From positions 107,968,682-108,032,681 of the forward strand of contig CM045762.1 in NCBI GenBank assembly GCA_025200525.1: DNA of 64,000 nt, given 5' to 3'. Shown here in pieces: positions 55,236 through 64,000 of this stretch; positions within the stretch are counted from its first letter, which is position 1; every line of letters starts with the position of its first letter. Origin of the DNA: Camellia lanceoleosa. Its lineage: Eukaryota > Streptophyta > Magnoliopsida > Ericales > Theaceae. The translations under genes and the position numbers were made by a program. The notes under the pieces were generated by a model. It saw nothing but the letters and a program-made list of their open reading frames with translations, made no database searches and was not told the origin of the DNA.

Positions 55236-58195
55236 ACAAGCTCCACTTCCGGTTTGAAAACTATGTAGTAAAATATACTTTTTCAAGCTAAGTCCAAAAA
55301 TGCACTTTTCTAATACTTAGGCTTGAAAATAGGCCATAAGGAGCTAAAATTGTGAAAAAGCCATGAGAGGGCCAGAGAACACCCGTAACACCTTGAGAGG
55401 GACCAATGTAAGTTGTGGAAACTTACGAAACCAACACAGGACTCCTAATTTAAAAACTAAGAGAAAAAAATGCACTTTTTCAACACTTAGGCTTGAAAAT
55501 AGGCCATCGAGGGCGAAAATCATGTAACAGCCACGAGAAGGCCCAGGGAATATCTCAAACACAACGGGGGGGACCAATGTAACTTGTGTAAACTTACGCA
55601 ACGAGCACGGGACTCCCGGTTTGAAAACTCAGTCAAAAAATGCATTTTTCCAACACTTAAGCTTGAAAAAAGGCCATCGGGGCCCAAAATCATGTAACAG
55701 CCATGAGAAGGCCTAGGGAATAACTAGAACACCTCAAGAGGGACCAATGTAAGTTGTCGAAACTTACAGAACTAGCACGGGACTCCCGGTTTAATAACTA
55801 AGTCAAAAAATGCACTTTTCCAACACTTCAGCTTGGAAATAGGCCATCGGGAGCCGAAATCATGTAACAGCCATGAGAAGGCCCAGGAAACACCTCAAAC
55901 ACCTCAAGAGGGACCAATGTAAGTTATGAAAACTTACGGAACTAGCACGGGACTCCTGGTTTGAAAACTAAGTCAAAAAATACACTTTTCTAACACTTAA
56001 GCTTAAAAATAGGCCATCGGGGGCCAAAATCATGTAACAGCTACAAGAAGGCTCGGGGAACACCACAAATACCGCAAGAGGGACCAATGTAAGTTTTGGA
56101 AACTTACGAAACTAGCATGGGACTCCTGTTTGAAAACTAAGTCAAAAAATGTACTTTTCGAACACTTAAGCTTGAAAATAGGCGTATAGGGCTCCAAAAT
56201 TGTGAAACAACCACGACAAGGCCTGGGGAACACCTGAAACACATTGGAAGGTAGCATTTTAACTTGTGTAAATGTACAGAACTAGCACGGGGCTCCCGAT
56301 TTGAAAACTAAGTCGAAAAATGCATTTTTCAAACACTTAAGCTTGAAAATAGGCCATTGCGGGCCAAAATCGTGTTACAGCCACAAAAAGCCAAGGGGAA
56401 CACCTCAAAAACCTCAGGAGGGACCAATTTAAGGTTTGAAAACTTATAGAACTAGCATAGAACTCCCAATTTGAAAACCAAGTTAAAAAATGCACTTTTC
56501 CAACACTTAAGATTAAAAATAGTCCATCGGGGGCAAAATCATGTAATAGCCACGAGAAGGCCTGGGGAACACCTCAAACACCTCGGAAGGGACCATTGTA
56601 ACTTGTGTGTGAACTTACGGAACTAGCACGGGGCTCTCGGTTTGAAAACTAAATCGAAAAATGCATTTTTCCAGCACTTAAGCTTCGAAATAGGCCATCG
56701 GGGGCCAAAATCGTGTAATAGCCATGATAAGGCCCAAGGAACACCTTAAACACCTTGGGAGGGACCAATTTAAGTTATGGAAACTTACAGAACTAGCACG
56801 GGGCTCCCGGTTTGAAAACTAAGTCAAAAAATGAATTTATCCGACACTTAAGCTTGAAAATAGGCCATCGGGAGCCAAAATCATGTAATAGCCACGAGAA
56901 GGCCCGGGGAACATCAAACACCTTAGGAGGGGCCAATGTAAGTTATAAAAATTTATGGAACTAGCACGGGACTCCTGGTTTGAAAACTAAGTCAAAAAAT
57001 TCACTTTTGCAACACTTAAGCTTGAAAATAGGCCATCGGGGGCCAAAATTGTGAAACAACCACGAGAAGGCCAAGGAAATATCTCGAACACCTCAGAAGG
57101 GATCACTGTAACTTATGTAAATTTACAAAACTAGCACGGGGCTCCCAATTTAAAAACTAAGTCGAAAAATTCACTTTTCCAGCACTAAAGGTTGAAAATA
57201 AGCCATCGGAGGCCAAAATCGTGAAAAAACCACAAGAAGGCCTGGGGAACACTTCAAACACCTCAGAAGGGACCATTGTAACTTGTGTAAACTTATGAAC
57301 CTAGCACGGAGCTAGCACGGAGCTCCTGGTTTGAAAACTAAGTCAAAAAATGCATTTTTCCAGCACTTAAGCTTGAAAATAGGCCATTGGGGGGCCAAAA
57401 TCATGTAACAGCCATGAGAAGGCTTGGGGAATACCTCAAACACCTCGAGAGGGACGAATTTAAGTTGTAAAAACATACGAAACTAGCACGAGGCTCCCGG
57501 TTTGAAAACTAAGTTAAAAAATGCACTTTTCTAACACTTAAGCTTGAAAATAGGCCATCGGAGGCCAAAATCATGTAACAGCCATAAGAAGGCCCTGGAA
57601 CAGTTCAAAAACCTTAGGAGGGACCAATGTAACTTCTGTAAACTTACAGAACTAGCACGGGACTCCCGGTTTGAAAACTAAGTTAAAAAATGCACTTTTC
57701 CAACACATAGGCTTTAAAATAGGCTATTGGGGCCCAAAATTGTGTAACAACCACAAGAAGGCCCAAGGAACACCTCAGAAGGGACCAATTTAAGTTGTGG
57801 AAACTAACGAAACTAGCATGGGACTCCCAGTTTTAAAATTAAGTCAAAAAATGCACTTTTCCAACACTTAAGCTTGAAAATAGCCCATCGGGGGCCAAAA
57901 TCGTTAAACAACCATGAGAAGGCTCGGGGAACACCTCAAACAGCTCAGAAGGGACCATTGTAACTTATGGAAACTTACAGAACTAGGACGGGACTCCCGG
58001 TTTGAAAATTAATTCGAAAAATGCATTTTTCCAAAACTTAAGCTTTAAAATAGGTCATTGGGGGCCAAAATCATGTAACATGCATGAGAAGGCCCGAGGA
58101 ACACCTCAAACACCTTAGGAGGGACCAATGTAAGTTGTGGAAACTTACGGAACTAGCACGGGACTCCGGATTTTAAAACTAAGTCGAAAAATGAA
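55236..58195. repeat. 170-bp satellite-like tandem array in G (about 17 copies)
   Basis: The word GCACGGGACTCCCGGT ends at 55620, 55790 and 55960, and at equivalent places near 56130, 56300 and 56470, giving a constant 170-base period (occasionally 171). Each monomer has ACTAGCACGGGRCTCCCGGT, AACACTTAAGCTTGAAAATA, AGGCCATCGGGGGCCAAAAT and GAGAAGGCC. Most monomers have one AAGCTT. Divergence between copies is appreciable and spread evenly. ORFs at 55344-55601 and 56030-56257 arise from the repeat. The monomer length is in the size class of plant satellites. Confidence 0.95.
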
Positions 58196-58725
58196 TGTTA
58201 AAATGTATATTTATTTGATAAGATAATAATTGTCTAACTTGCATTCTTTTTTTTTTCTTTTTTTTCTTTTTTTTTTTGTGTTTTGTTTTGTTGTAGATTC
58301 GAGATTAGATATGGACGTGTTTCGTAATCTGGATAGCAGAAGTTAGCTCATTTTGTGTTTTTGTTCATATTACCTTACATGTATTTTGGTTGTGTTGTAA
58401 ATTTTATATTTTTGTCACCTTAATCTATGTCATTGGTGAGGATAAATTTCGTCACTAAAACCTATTTAGTGACAAAATATTTCATCGCCAAAACAATTAA
58501 AATAAAATATTTTCTAATTCTAGTGATGAAATTAATGTTATAGAGGACGAAAAATGCAACATTTAGAAATGAAAAAATTTGTCGCCAAAAATGAAAAATA
58601 TGTGACGAAACTATTTTTCATCACCAGGTACTTTCAACGATGACGTATTGGCGACAAATGTGGTGGCGAAATTATTTTGTTGCAAATCACTTTGGTGACA
58701 AAAATTTGATGTTTGGAGACAAAAT
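58196..58725. other. Right subterminal region of G
   Basis: A poly-T-rich stretch (58248-58290) is followed by dense GACGAAA/TTTCGTC/GTCACC words, the counterpart of the left subterminal region. The ORF at 58640-58912 merges this region with gag and is not a gene by itself. Confidence 0.75.
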
Positions 58726-58759
58726 GAGTTTGTCACAAAAGATCTTTTTTGTTGTAGTG
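58726..58759 (-). repeat. Right terminal inverted repeat of G
   Basis: On the minus strand it reads CACTACAACAAAAAAGATCT then TTTGTGACAAACTC. The AAG duplicate follows at 58760-58762. Confidence 0.93.
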
Positions 58760-59222
58760 AAGCAATGGAACAAAACCGTAGCGGAGTATGAGGCACAATT
58801 TTCCGAACAAACCCGTTTCGCACCGTACATGGTCAATACAAACTACAAGAAGGCGAGGAAATTTGAGGGAGGTCTCCGAGACTTCATTCTTGAGAAGATT
58901 AATGTGTTGTAGGTACAAAAATATATAGATGTATTAGATAAGGCCGTCATAGAGGAAGGTAACCAAGCCAACCGCAACCGGTACTCGGATTGGAATGGGA
59001 AAAGGCAAGGCTCCAATGTGCACAAAGGGTCAGTTTCCTCACAAAGTAAGAAACAAAATTTGGGAACTTCCAACACTTTGGGATCTACCCGTGGTTCGAC
59101 ACCAACTTGCCTGGAGTGTGGAAAGAAGCACCGAGGGGTTTGTTATTGAGCATCAGGGGCTTGCTTTAATTGTGGAAAGATGGGGCACATGGTAAGAGAT
59201 TGCCCTATGTTTGGGCAATAAA
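58760..59222 (+). pseudogene. gag of element C, 3' part with zinc knuckle
   Basis: The gag frame resumes (TVAEYEAQFSEQTRFAPYMV) after element G. It reads into a TAG at 58910-58912 and, after further breaks, the nucleocapsid zinc knuckle CFNCGKMGHMVRDC (59164-59205), then a TAA at 59219-59221 before the protease linker. Confidence 0.88.
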
Positions 59223-62200
59223 AAGGGAATAGGCCAACTGCTAGTTTAGCCAGTTCCACTCCTGCAACAAAGACCCCGGCAAGGCCTATTACTTCTAGAG
59301 ACAATGTTAGGCAAGGGAGAGTCTTTGCTCTTGTTCTAGGTGATGTCCAAAATTCAAATGCTATAGTTTCAGGTACGCTTTCCATCAATGGCCAACCTGC
59401 TCAAGTGCTACTTGATTCGGGTTCCACCCATTCCGTTGTTTGGAAAACATTTGCTCTTAATTTGAATAGATCTATCGAACCCTTCAATTATGTGTTGTGC
59501 GTGTCCCTCCCATCCAGGGACTATGTGTTATGTGATTTTATGTATCCTGCATGTGAGCTTTTACTTGGAGATATTCCATTGTGTGCTAATTTGATGTCTC
59601 TTGATATGGTTCACTTCGATATAATTTTGGGAATGGATTGGTTAGCTAAGTATCATGCAACCATTGACTGTGTGTCCAAGCAAGTTGTTTTCTGCCCATC
59701 GGGTCAAGATGAGTTTACTTTTGTGGGACATGGAGTGGCCTCATCCTCTATGAAAGATTGTAACCTACTTCAGAAGGGTTGTAAGGGTTATTTGTGTAGT
59801 ATTTTGCATACAGAGACAACTGAGGTGGGTGTTGAAAATATTCAGATTGTTAGTGAGTTTTCAGATGTATTTCCTGAAGAATTGCCAGGGGACTTGATAG
59901 ACCGTGAGATTGAATTTGTCATTGATATTGTATCGGGTACTCAACATATTTCCAAGGCTCCGCATAAATGTCTCCGACAGAAATGAAGGAATTGAAAATA
60001 CAATTGCAAGAATTGCTTGACAAAGGGTTCATCCGACCGAGTACATCGCTATAGGGCGCACTCATTTTGTTTGTGAAGAAGAATGATGGGACCCTTCGGT
60101 TGTGTATTGATTACCGAAAACTTAATACGGTAATGGTGAAGAATAAATATCCTTGACCACGGATTAATGATTTGTTTGACCAATTACAGGGGGCACAAGT
60201 GTTTTCAAAAATTGACTTGAGATGCACCGGTTACGAATGCACCAGTAGCTCTTATGGATTTAATGAATCGGGTTTTTAAACTGTACTTGGATGAGTTTGT
60301 GGTGATATTCATTGATGACATTCTTATTTATTCGAATAGCAGGGAGGAACATGAAAGGAACTTGAGATTAATTCTTCAAACACATAGAGACGAGAAGTTA
60401 TATGCTAAATTGAAGAAATGTGAATTTTGGTTGAATGAAGTTGTGTTTCTGGGGCATGTAATTAACAAGAATGGTGTGTCTATCAATCCGCAAAAGATAG
60501 AAGGTATTGTGAATTGGCCTGCTCCTACCAATGTTATAGAAGTACGTAGTTTTATGGGTTTAACCAGTTACTACTGAAGATTTGTTAAAGATTTCTCTAA
60601 GATTGTGGTGCCGCTTACCCAATTGACTCAAAAAGGTGTTCCATTTGAGTGGATAGATCAGAGGGAGTCCGCTTTCCAAGAATGAAAGACAAGGCTCACA
60701 ACGGCACCGGTCCTCGCCTTACCATAAGGTACATAACGGTTTGTTATTTATAGTGATGCTTCTCATAAGGATTTTGGGTGTGTACATATGCAGAATGGAA
60801 GGGTAATTGCGTATGCATCTTGACAATTGAAGCCACATGAAAAGAATTACCCTACGCATGATTTGGAATTAGCTGCTATGGTATTTGCATTGAAGATATG
60901 GCAGCATTATCTTTATGGAGCAACATGTGAAGTCAACACCAACCACAAGAGCCTCAAGTATTTCTTTACTCAAAAGAAGCGTAATATGCAATAAAGACGG
61001 TGGTTAGAACTCATCAAGGATTATGACTTGCAGATTCATTATTATCCCGGTAAAAGCCAACACGGTAGCGGATACTGTTAGTAGAAAGTCAACGGGAAAC
61101 TTCGCATGTTTGCTTACGGAGTGCAATGAACTATTACTTGACTTGGAAAGAATGGAGATGGAAATTGTGCTACATGAACGTGATGGAGTGTTGGCCGCAA
61201 TGACCGCACAACCGGATATTATTGAGGAAATTAAACAAAGGCAATTAGAGGATGAATTCCTTAAGAAAGTATATAATGAGATGGAAGCGAAACCGTGATT
61301 GGGATTTTCTTTGGAAACTCAAGTGTTCAAGTTCAAAGGAAGATTGTGTGTTCCTAATGTCCCGAAATTAAAGGAAGAGTCTTGGAAAAAGCTCACAAGT
61401 ACAAGTTTACTATGCATCCCGAGAATACCAAAATGTACCAAGATCTCAAACAAGCTTTTTGGGAGCCTAATATAAAGAGTGAAATTGTGGAATTCATTTC
61501 AAGGTGCCTCCAATGTCAACAAGTGAAAGCAGATCACTAAAGATCGGGGGGGTTACTTCAACCTCTCCATATTCCGGAATGGAAGTGAGAGCATATAACT
61601 ATGGATTTTATTGTGGGCTTACCCCCAAACACCTCGAGGTATGGATTCTATATTGGTTGTCTTGGATAGGTTGACTAAGTCTGCTCACTTTTTTCCTGTG
61701 AAGACTATTTATAATGTTGATTGACTTGCTACTGTGCACATTGCTGAGATTATTCGATTGCACGGTGTTTTGGTTTCCATTGCATCGGATAGAGATTCTA
61801 AGTTTATGTCAAAGTTTTGGCAAAGCTTATAAAAAGCACTGGCGACGGAGTTGAGGTTTAGTACCATATTTCATCCACATACCGATGGACAATCAAAAAG
61901 AACTATACAAACGTTGGAGGACATGCTCCAAATGTGTGTTTTGGATTTCCGTGAAGGTTGGCAAACTCATTTACCTTTGGCAGAATTTGCTTCTAACAAC
62001 AGTTTCCACTCCAATATTGGAATGGCACCATATGAAGCTTTGTATGGGAGAAAATGTCAAGCTCTAATTTGATGGACCGAGGTTGGGGATAGGTCGTTGA
62101 TTGGGCCTGAAATTGTGCAAGTTAGTGCGGAAAAGATTCAAATCATCCAACAGAGATTGAAAACTACTCAAAATCGACAAAAGAGCTATGTGGATCAAAT

Positions 62201-62643
62201 AAGGAGACTTGGAGTTTGAAGTTGGGGATCATGTTTTTGTCAAAGTCACTCCCATGAAAGGGCACACAAGATTTGGGGAAAAAAGAGAAATTATCACCCT
62301 GGTACATAGAGTCATTTTAGATTTTGGAAAGATTGGTTCCGGTTGCCTATCGAATTGCTTTACCACCAGGCATGGAGCAAGTGCACAACGTGTTTCACGT
62401 ATCAATGTTGTAAGGCTACCTTCGGGACCCTTCTCATGTTATTAATAATCATCAAATTGTGCTAGATGACGACATGGTTTATGAGAAGAAACCTCTTCGC
62501 ATCCTTGATCAGCAAGTCAAGAAACTACAGAACAAGACTATCCCAATGGAAAAAGTGGAATGGAGGAAACATCATGGGAATGAAGCCACTTGGGAATGGA
62601 AAGAAGAAATAAGGCAACGATACCCAGATTGTTTTCAACTTGA
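59223..62643 (+). pseudogene. pol of element C: PR, RT, RNase H, INT, chromodomain, heavily broken
   Basis: Protease is well preserved (LLDSGSTHSVV near 59408-59440; [12 protein letters not shown] near 59610). A frameshift lies near 59965. RT (60000-60580) has lost about 100 bases after FSKIDLR (near 60222) but keeps FIDDILIYS (60310). RNase H (60730-61080), integrase (61390-62080; [19 protein letters not shown], with Glu replaced by Lys) and a C-terminal chromodomain (62470-62640; KKPLRILDQQVKKLQNK) follow, with many stops. Several stops sit where D has CGG, CAG, CAA or TGG codons, consistent with C-to-T decay on either strand. The normal stop after the chromodomain is lost. The element cannot encode a functional polyprotein. 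Confidence 0.93.
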
Positions 62644-62673
62644 GGTAAACAAGTTTGGAGGACCAAACTTCCT

Positions 62674-62686
62674 AAAGAGGGAAAGC
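62674..62686 (+). other. Polypurine tract of element C
   Basis: AAAGAGGGAAAGC lies directly before the 3' LTR start. Confidence 0.8.
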
Positions 62687-64000
62687 TGTGATAACCCAAC
62701 CCATACTATGCTTAATTATGTATATGATTATGTGTTCGATATGAATTTGCAAGTTTGAGTATGGAAAATATGTGAATTTAGAAAAATATCTGTTGAAAGT
62801 AGGAATATCTGTTGCAATTGAAACTTTGAACTAAAATTGATGGCCGTAGAGGCGCGATAAACAAAAACCGACTTCATAGCTATGATTAGTATGATTTTTA
62901 GAGCCTTTGGTGAGATTTTGAAAAATTATTATTCGTAATGAATAAATTAAGATTTTTGAGTTAAGTTGTATATGTTTAGCCTCTTTTGTTCTTCATTTGT
63001 TGGAAAAAGGTTCCAAAGTGTGAGTTAGAGAGAGAAGAAGAGGAGAAAGCTAGGGATTTGAAGAGAATCAATGGGCAAACCATAGATTTGAGTTAAGGTA
63101 TGGAAATTTACTTACAAACTTTGTCTCTAACTCATCTTTGTCAAGAAATCATTAAGAAATTACGAATTTTGAGCTAGGGTTTTGAGTTGTGTAGTGACTG
63201 GGGCTAAAGGCATGAAATTGGACCTTAATCTCTACACCTTTGTTTGATTTGAGTTCATTTTTCTGATTGATCCATGAAACAAACCCTAGATGGTTCATAA
63301 AAATAAGATTTGTGAGAAAATCATTCATGAATATATGTATTTCGAACTTGTGTATGTAAAACCACGAAATTGTCAAAAGATGAGACCATGAAGTTGATGT
63401 TGATGCAAGATTGATAAGTTTAATGAGGAATTACACTTGTATCATGCTTATGTATCATGTTTTTAAGTGAGTTTTGCTGTGATTTGGGCTTGGAAATGAG
63501 TTTGGAAGGTTTGGTATTTTTGGCCATTTTCGGACTATCTGGTTGTGCCCAGACCGCTTGTGTGGCCACGGGCTCCACACGAGCGGCTTATGCTTGGAAC
63601 CAAAACTAGACAGCACTGTGCACTTGAGCGGCTACAATTTCCGCACGTGTGCTGCCAGACCGCTCGAGCGGTTGGATCGGCCGCACGGGTGGCCAAGTAG
63701 GAGGAAAAATCCTATTTTTTGTATTAATGTTCCCGACCTCCGAAACGCACTTCCAGCCTTATTTAAACCCTTTAGGGAATGAAATGATGATTAGGATCCA
63801 TTTAAAAGGGGTGTGAATCACTACAAGAAAGTGTATATGATATGTATGGATTATTTATCAAATGTGTATGTGACATGTTTGGTGTAGACCGTGTGCCGGA
63901 GGAAACGCCTCAAGATTGATCACACTGTGAGTAATAATACCATATTTATGTGTTCGTTATTGTTTACCTCGAACCATGAACGGTGATTGGTGCCAACATT
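62687..64000 (+). repeat. 3' LTR of element C, first 1314 bp (window ends)
   Basis: It begins TGTGATAACCCAACCC and is collinear with 49291 onward. In the CTCGAG region it reads CCGCTCGAGCGG (about 63660) where the 5' LTR has CTGCTCGAGCAG. The ORF at 63543-63782 lies in this LTR segment and is not a gene. Confidence 0.95.

Larger units (their letters stand above)
52154..58759. mobile_element. Element G: non-autonomous CACTA-type DNA transposon carrying a satellite array
   Basis: Both ends carry CACTACAACAAAAAAG inverted repeats (left 52154-52187, right 58726-58759), and the element is flanked by a perfect 3-bp duplication AAG (52151-52153, 58760-58762), the length usual for CACTA elements. 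Removing G and one AAG restores gag of element C in frame. Subterminal regions are dense in GGTGACGAAA/TTTCGTCACC words (52180-52480, 58430-58735), as expected for transposase-binding subterminal repeats. No transposase-like ORF was recognised. The interior has CT-rich sequence (52600-52970), AT-rich DNA, a microsatellite and a 170-bp satellite array. Confidence 0.93.
49291..64000 (+). mobile_element. Element C: decayed Tekay/Del element, interrupted by CACTA element G and cut by the window end
   Basis: A 2198-bp 5' LTR (49291-51488) is followed by a primer site, gag, pol with chromodomain, a purine tract and the first 1314 bases of the 3' LTR (from 62687). Order and protein motifs match element D. 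Coding sequence has more than a dozen stops, several indels, a lost gag start and a deletion of about 100 bases in RT. Without G, the visible part would be about 8.1 kb. Confidence 0.95.

Noticed and set aside
55236..58195. Reading the 170-bp array as an independent centromeric satellite locus
   Set aside because: It is fully enclosed by the CACTA ends and target duplication, so at this site it belongs to element G. A relation to larger arrays elsewhere is open.
1..64000. tRNA, rRNA or ordinary host genes
   Set aside because: No recognisable tRNA cloverleaf, rRNA segment or host housekeeping domain was found by eye. A tRNA scan would be needed to exclude degenerate copies.

Overview
The window is intergenic DNA of a flowering plant, probably pericentromeric or other heterochromatin. 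It contains no recognisable single-copy host gene, tRNA, rRNA or CRISPR array. Nearly everything is a nest of Ty3/gypsy LTR retrotransposons, solo LTRs, one CACTA-like DNA transposon and several tandem-repeat arrays. Plant origin follows from the Tekay/Del-type chromodomain pol proteins, iMet-tRNA primer sites next to ~2 kb LTRs, plant-specific Transposase_28-like and plant-mobile-domain (PMD) open reading frames, and TGGCGCC-type primer sites. The species cannot be named from the sequence.

Layout, left to right. (1) 1-1933: end of a Tekay-like LTR (element P, minus), cut by the window edge. (2) 1934-11079: element T1, a decayed minus-strand Tekay element that has lost gag; its 5' LTR contains another LTR (S, 6768-9401). 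(3) 11080-11988: unassigned DNA with a ~46-bp tandem repeat. (4) From 11989 to beyond 49290: element A, a large minus-oriented gypsy element. Its 3' LTR is 11989-15240. Next come a 29-bp tandem array and, on the opposite strand, a broken intron-containing PMD gene (17419-48817). A is split by three insertions: B (17876-42403), solo LTR F (43770-47750) and C (from 49291). (5) Element B is a 24.5-kb minus-oriented LTR element with 406-bp LTRs and a perfect CTTAT target duplication. It has gag and protease but no reverse transcriptase, RNase H or integrase. In their place are a ~50-bp two-type tandem array and an antisense Transposase_28-like gene with a partly triplicated tail. B is itself interrupted by the nearly intact Tekay element D (20185-29065) and by solo LTR E (33841-36192, target duplication GTGGC). 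(6) Element C (49291 to beyond 64000, plus strand) is a decayed Tekay element whose gag is split by G (52154-58759, target duplication AAG), a CACTA-type element carrying about 17 copies of a 170-bp satellite monomer.

The insertion order can be read from the nesting: A is older than B, F and C; B is older than D and E; C is older than G. Only D is close to coding-competent (one frameshift and two stops). The most interesting material is the architecture shared by A and B: an antisense, intron-bearing host-like ORF and a tandem array between the coding region and the 3' LTR. In B the array monomers fold into two short hairpins, and one stem shows a compensatory G:C to C:G exchange between the two monomer types.

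All boundaries, repeat periods and mismatch counts were read by eye. Family assignments come from recognised motifs, not from database searches.
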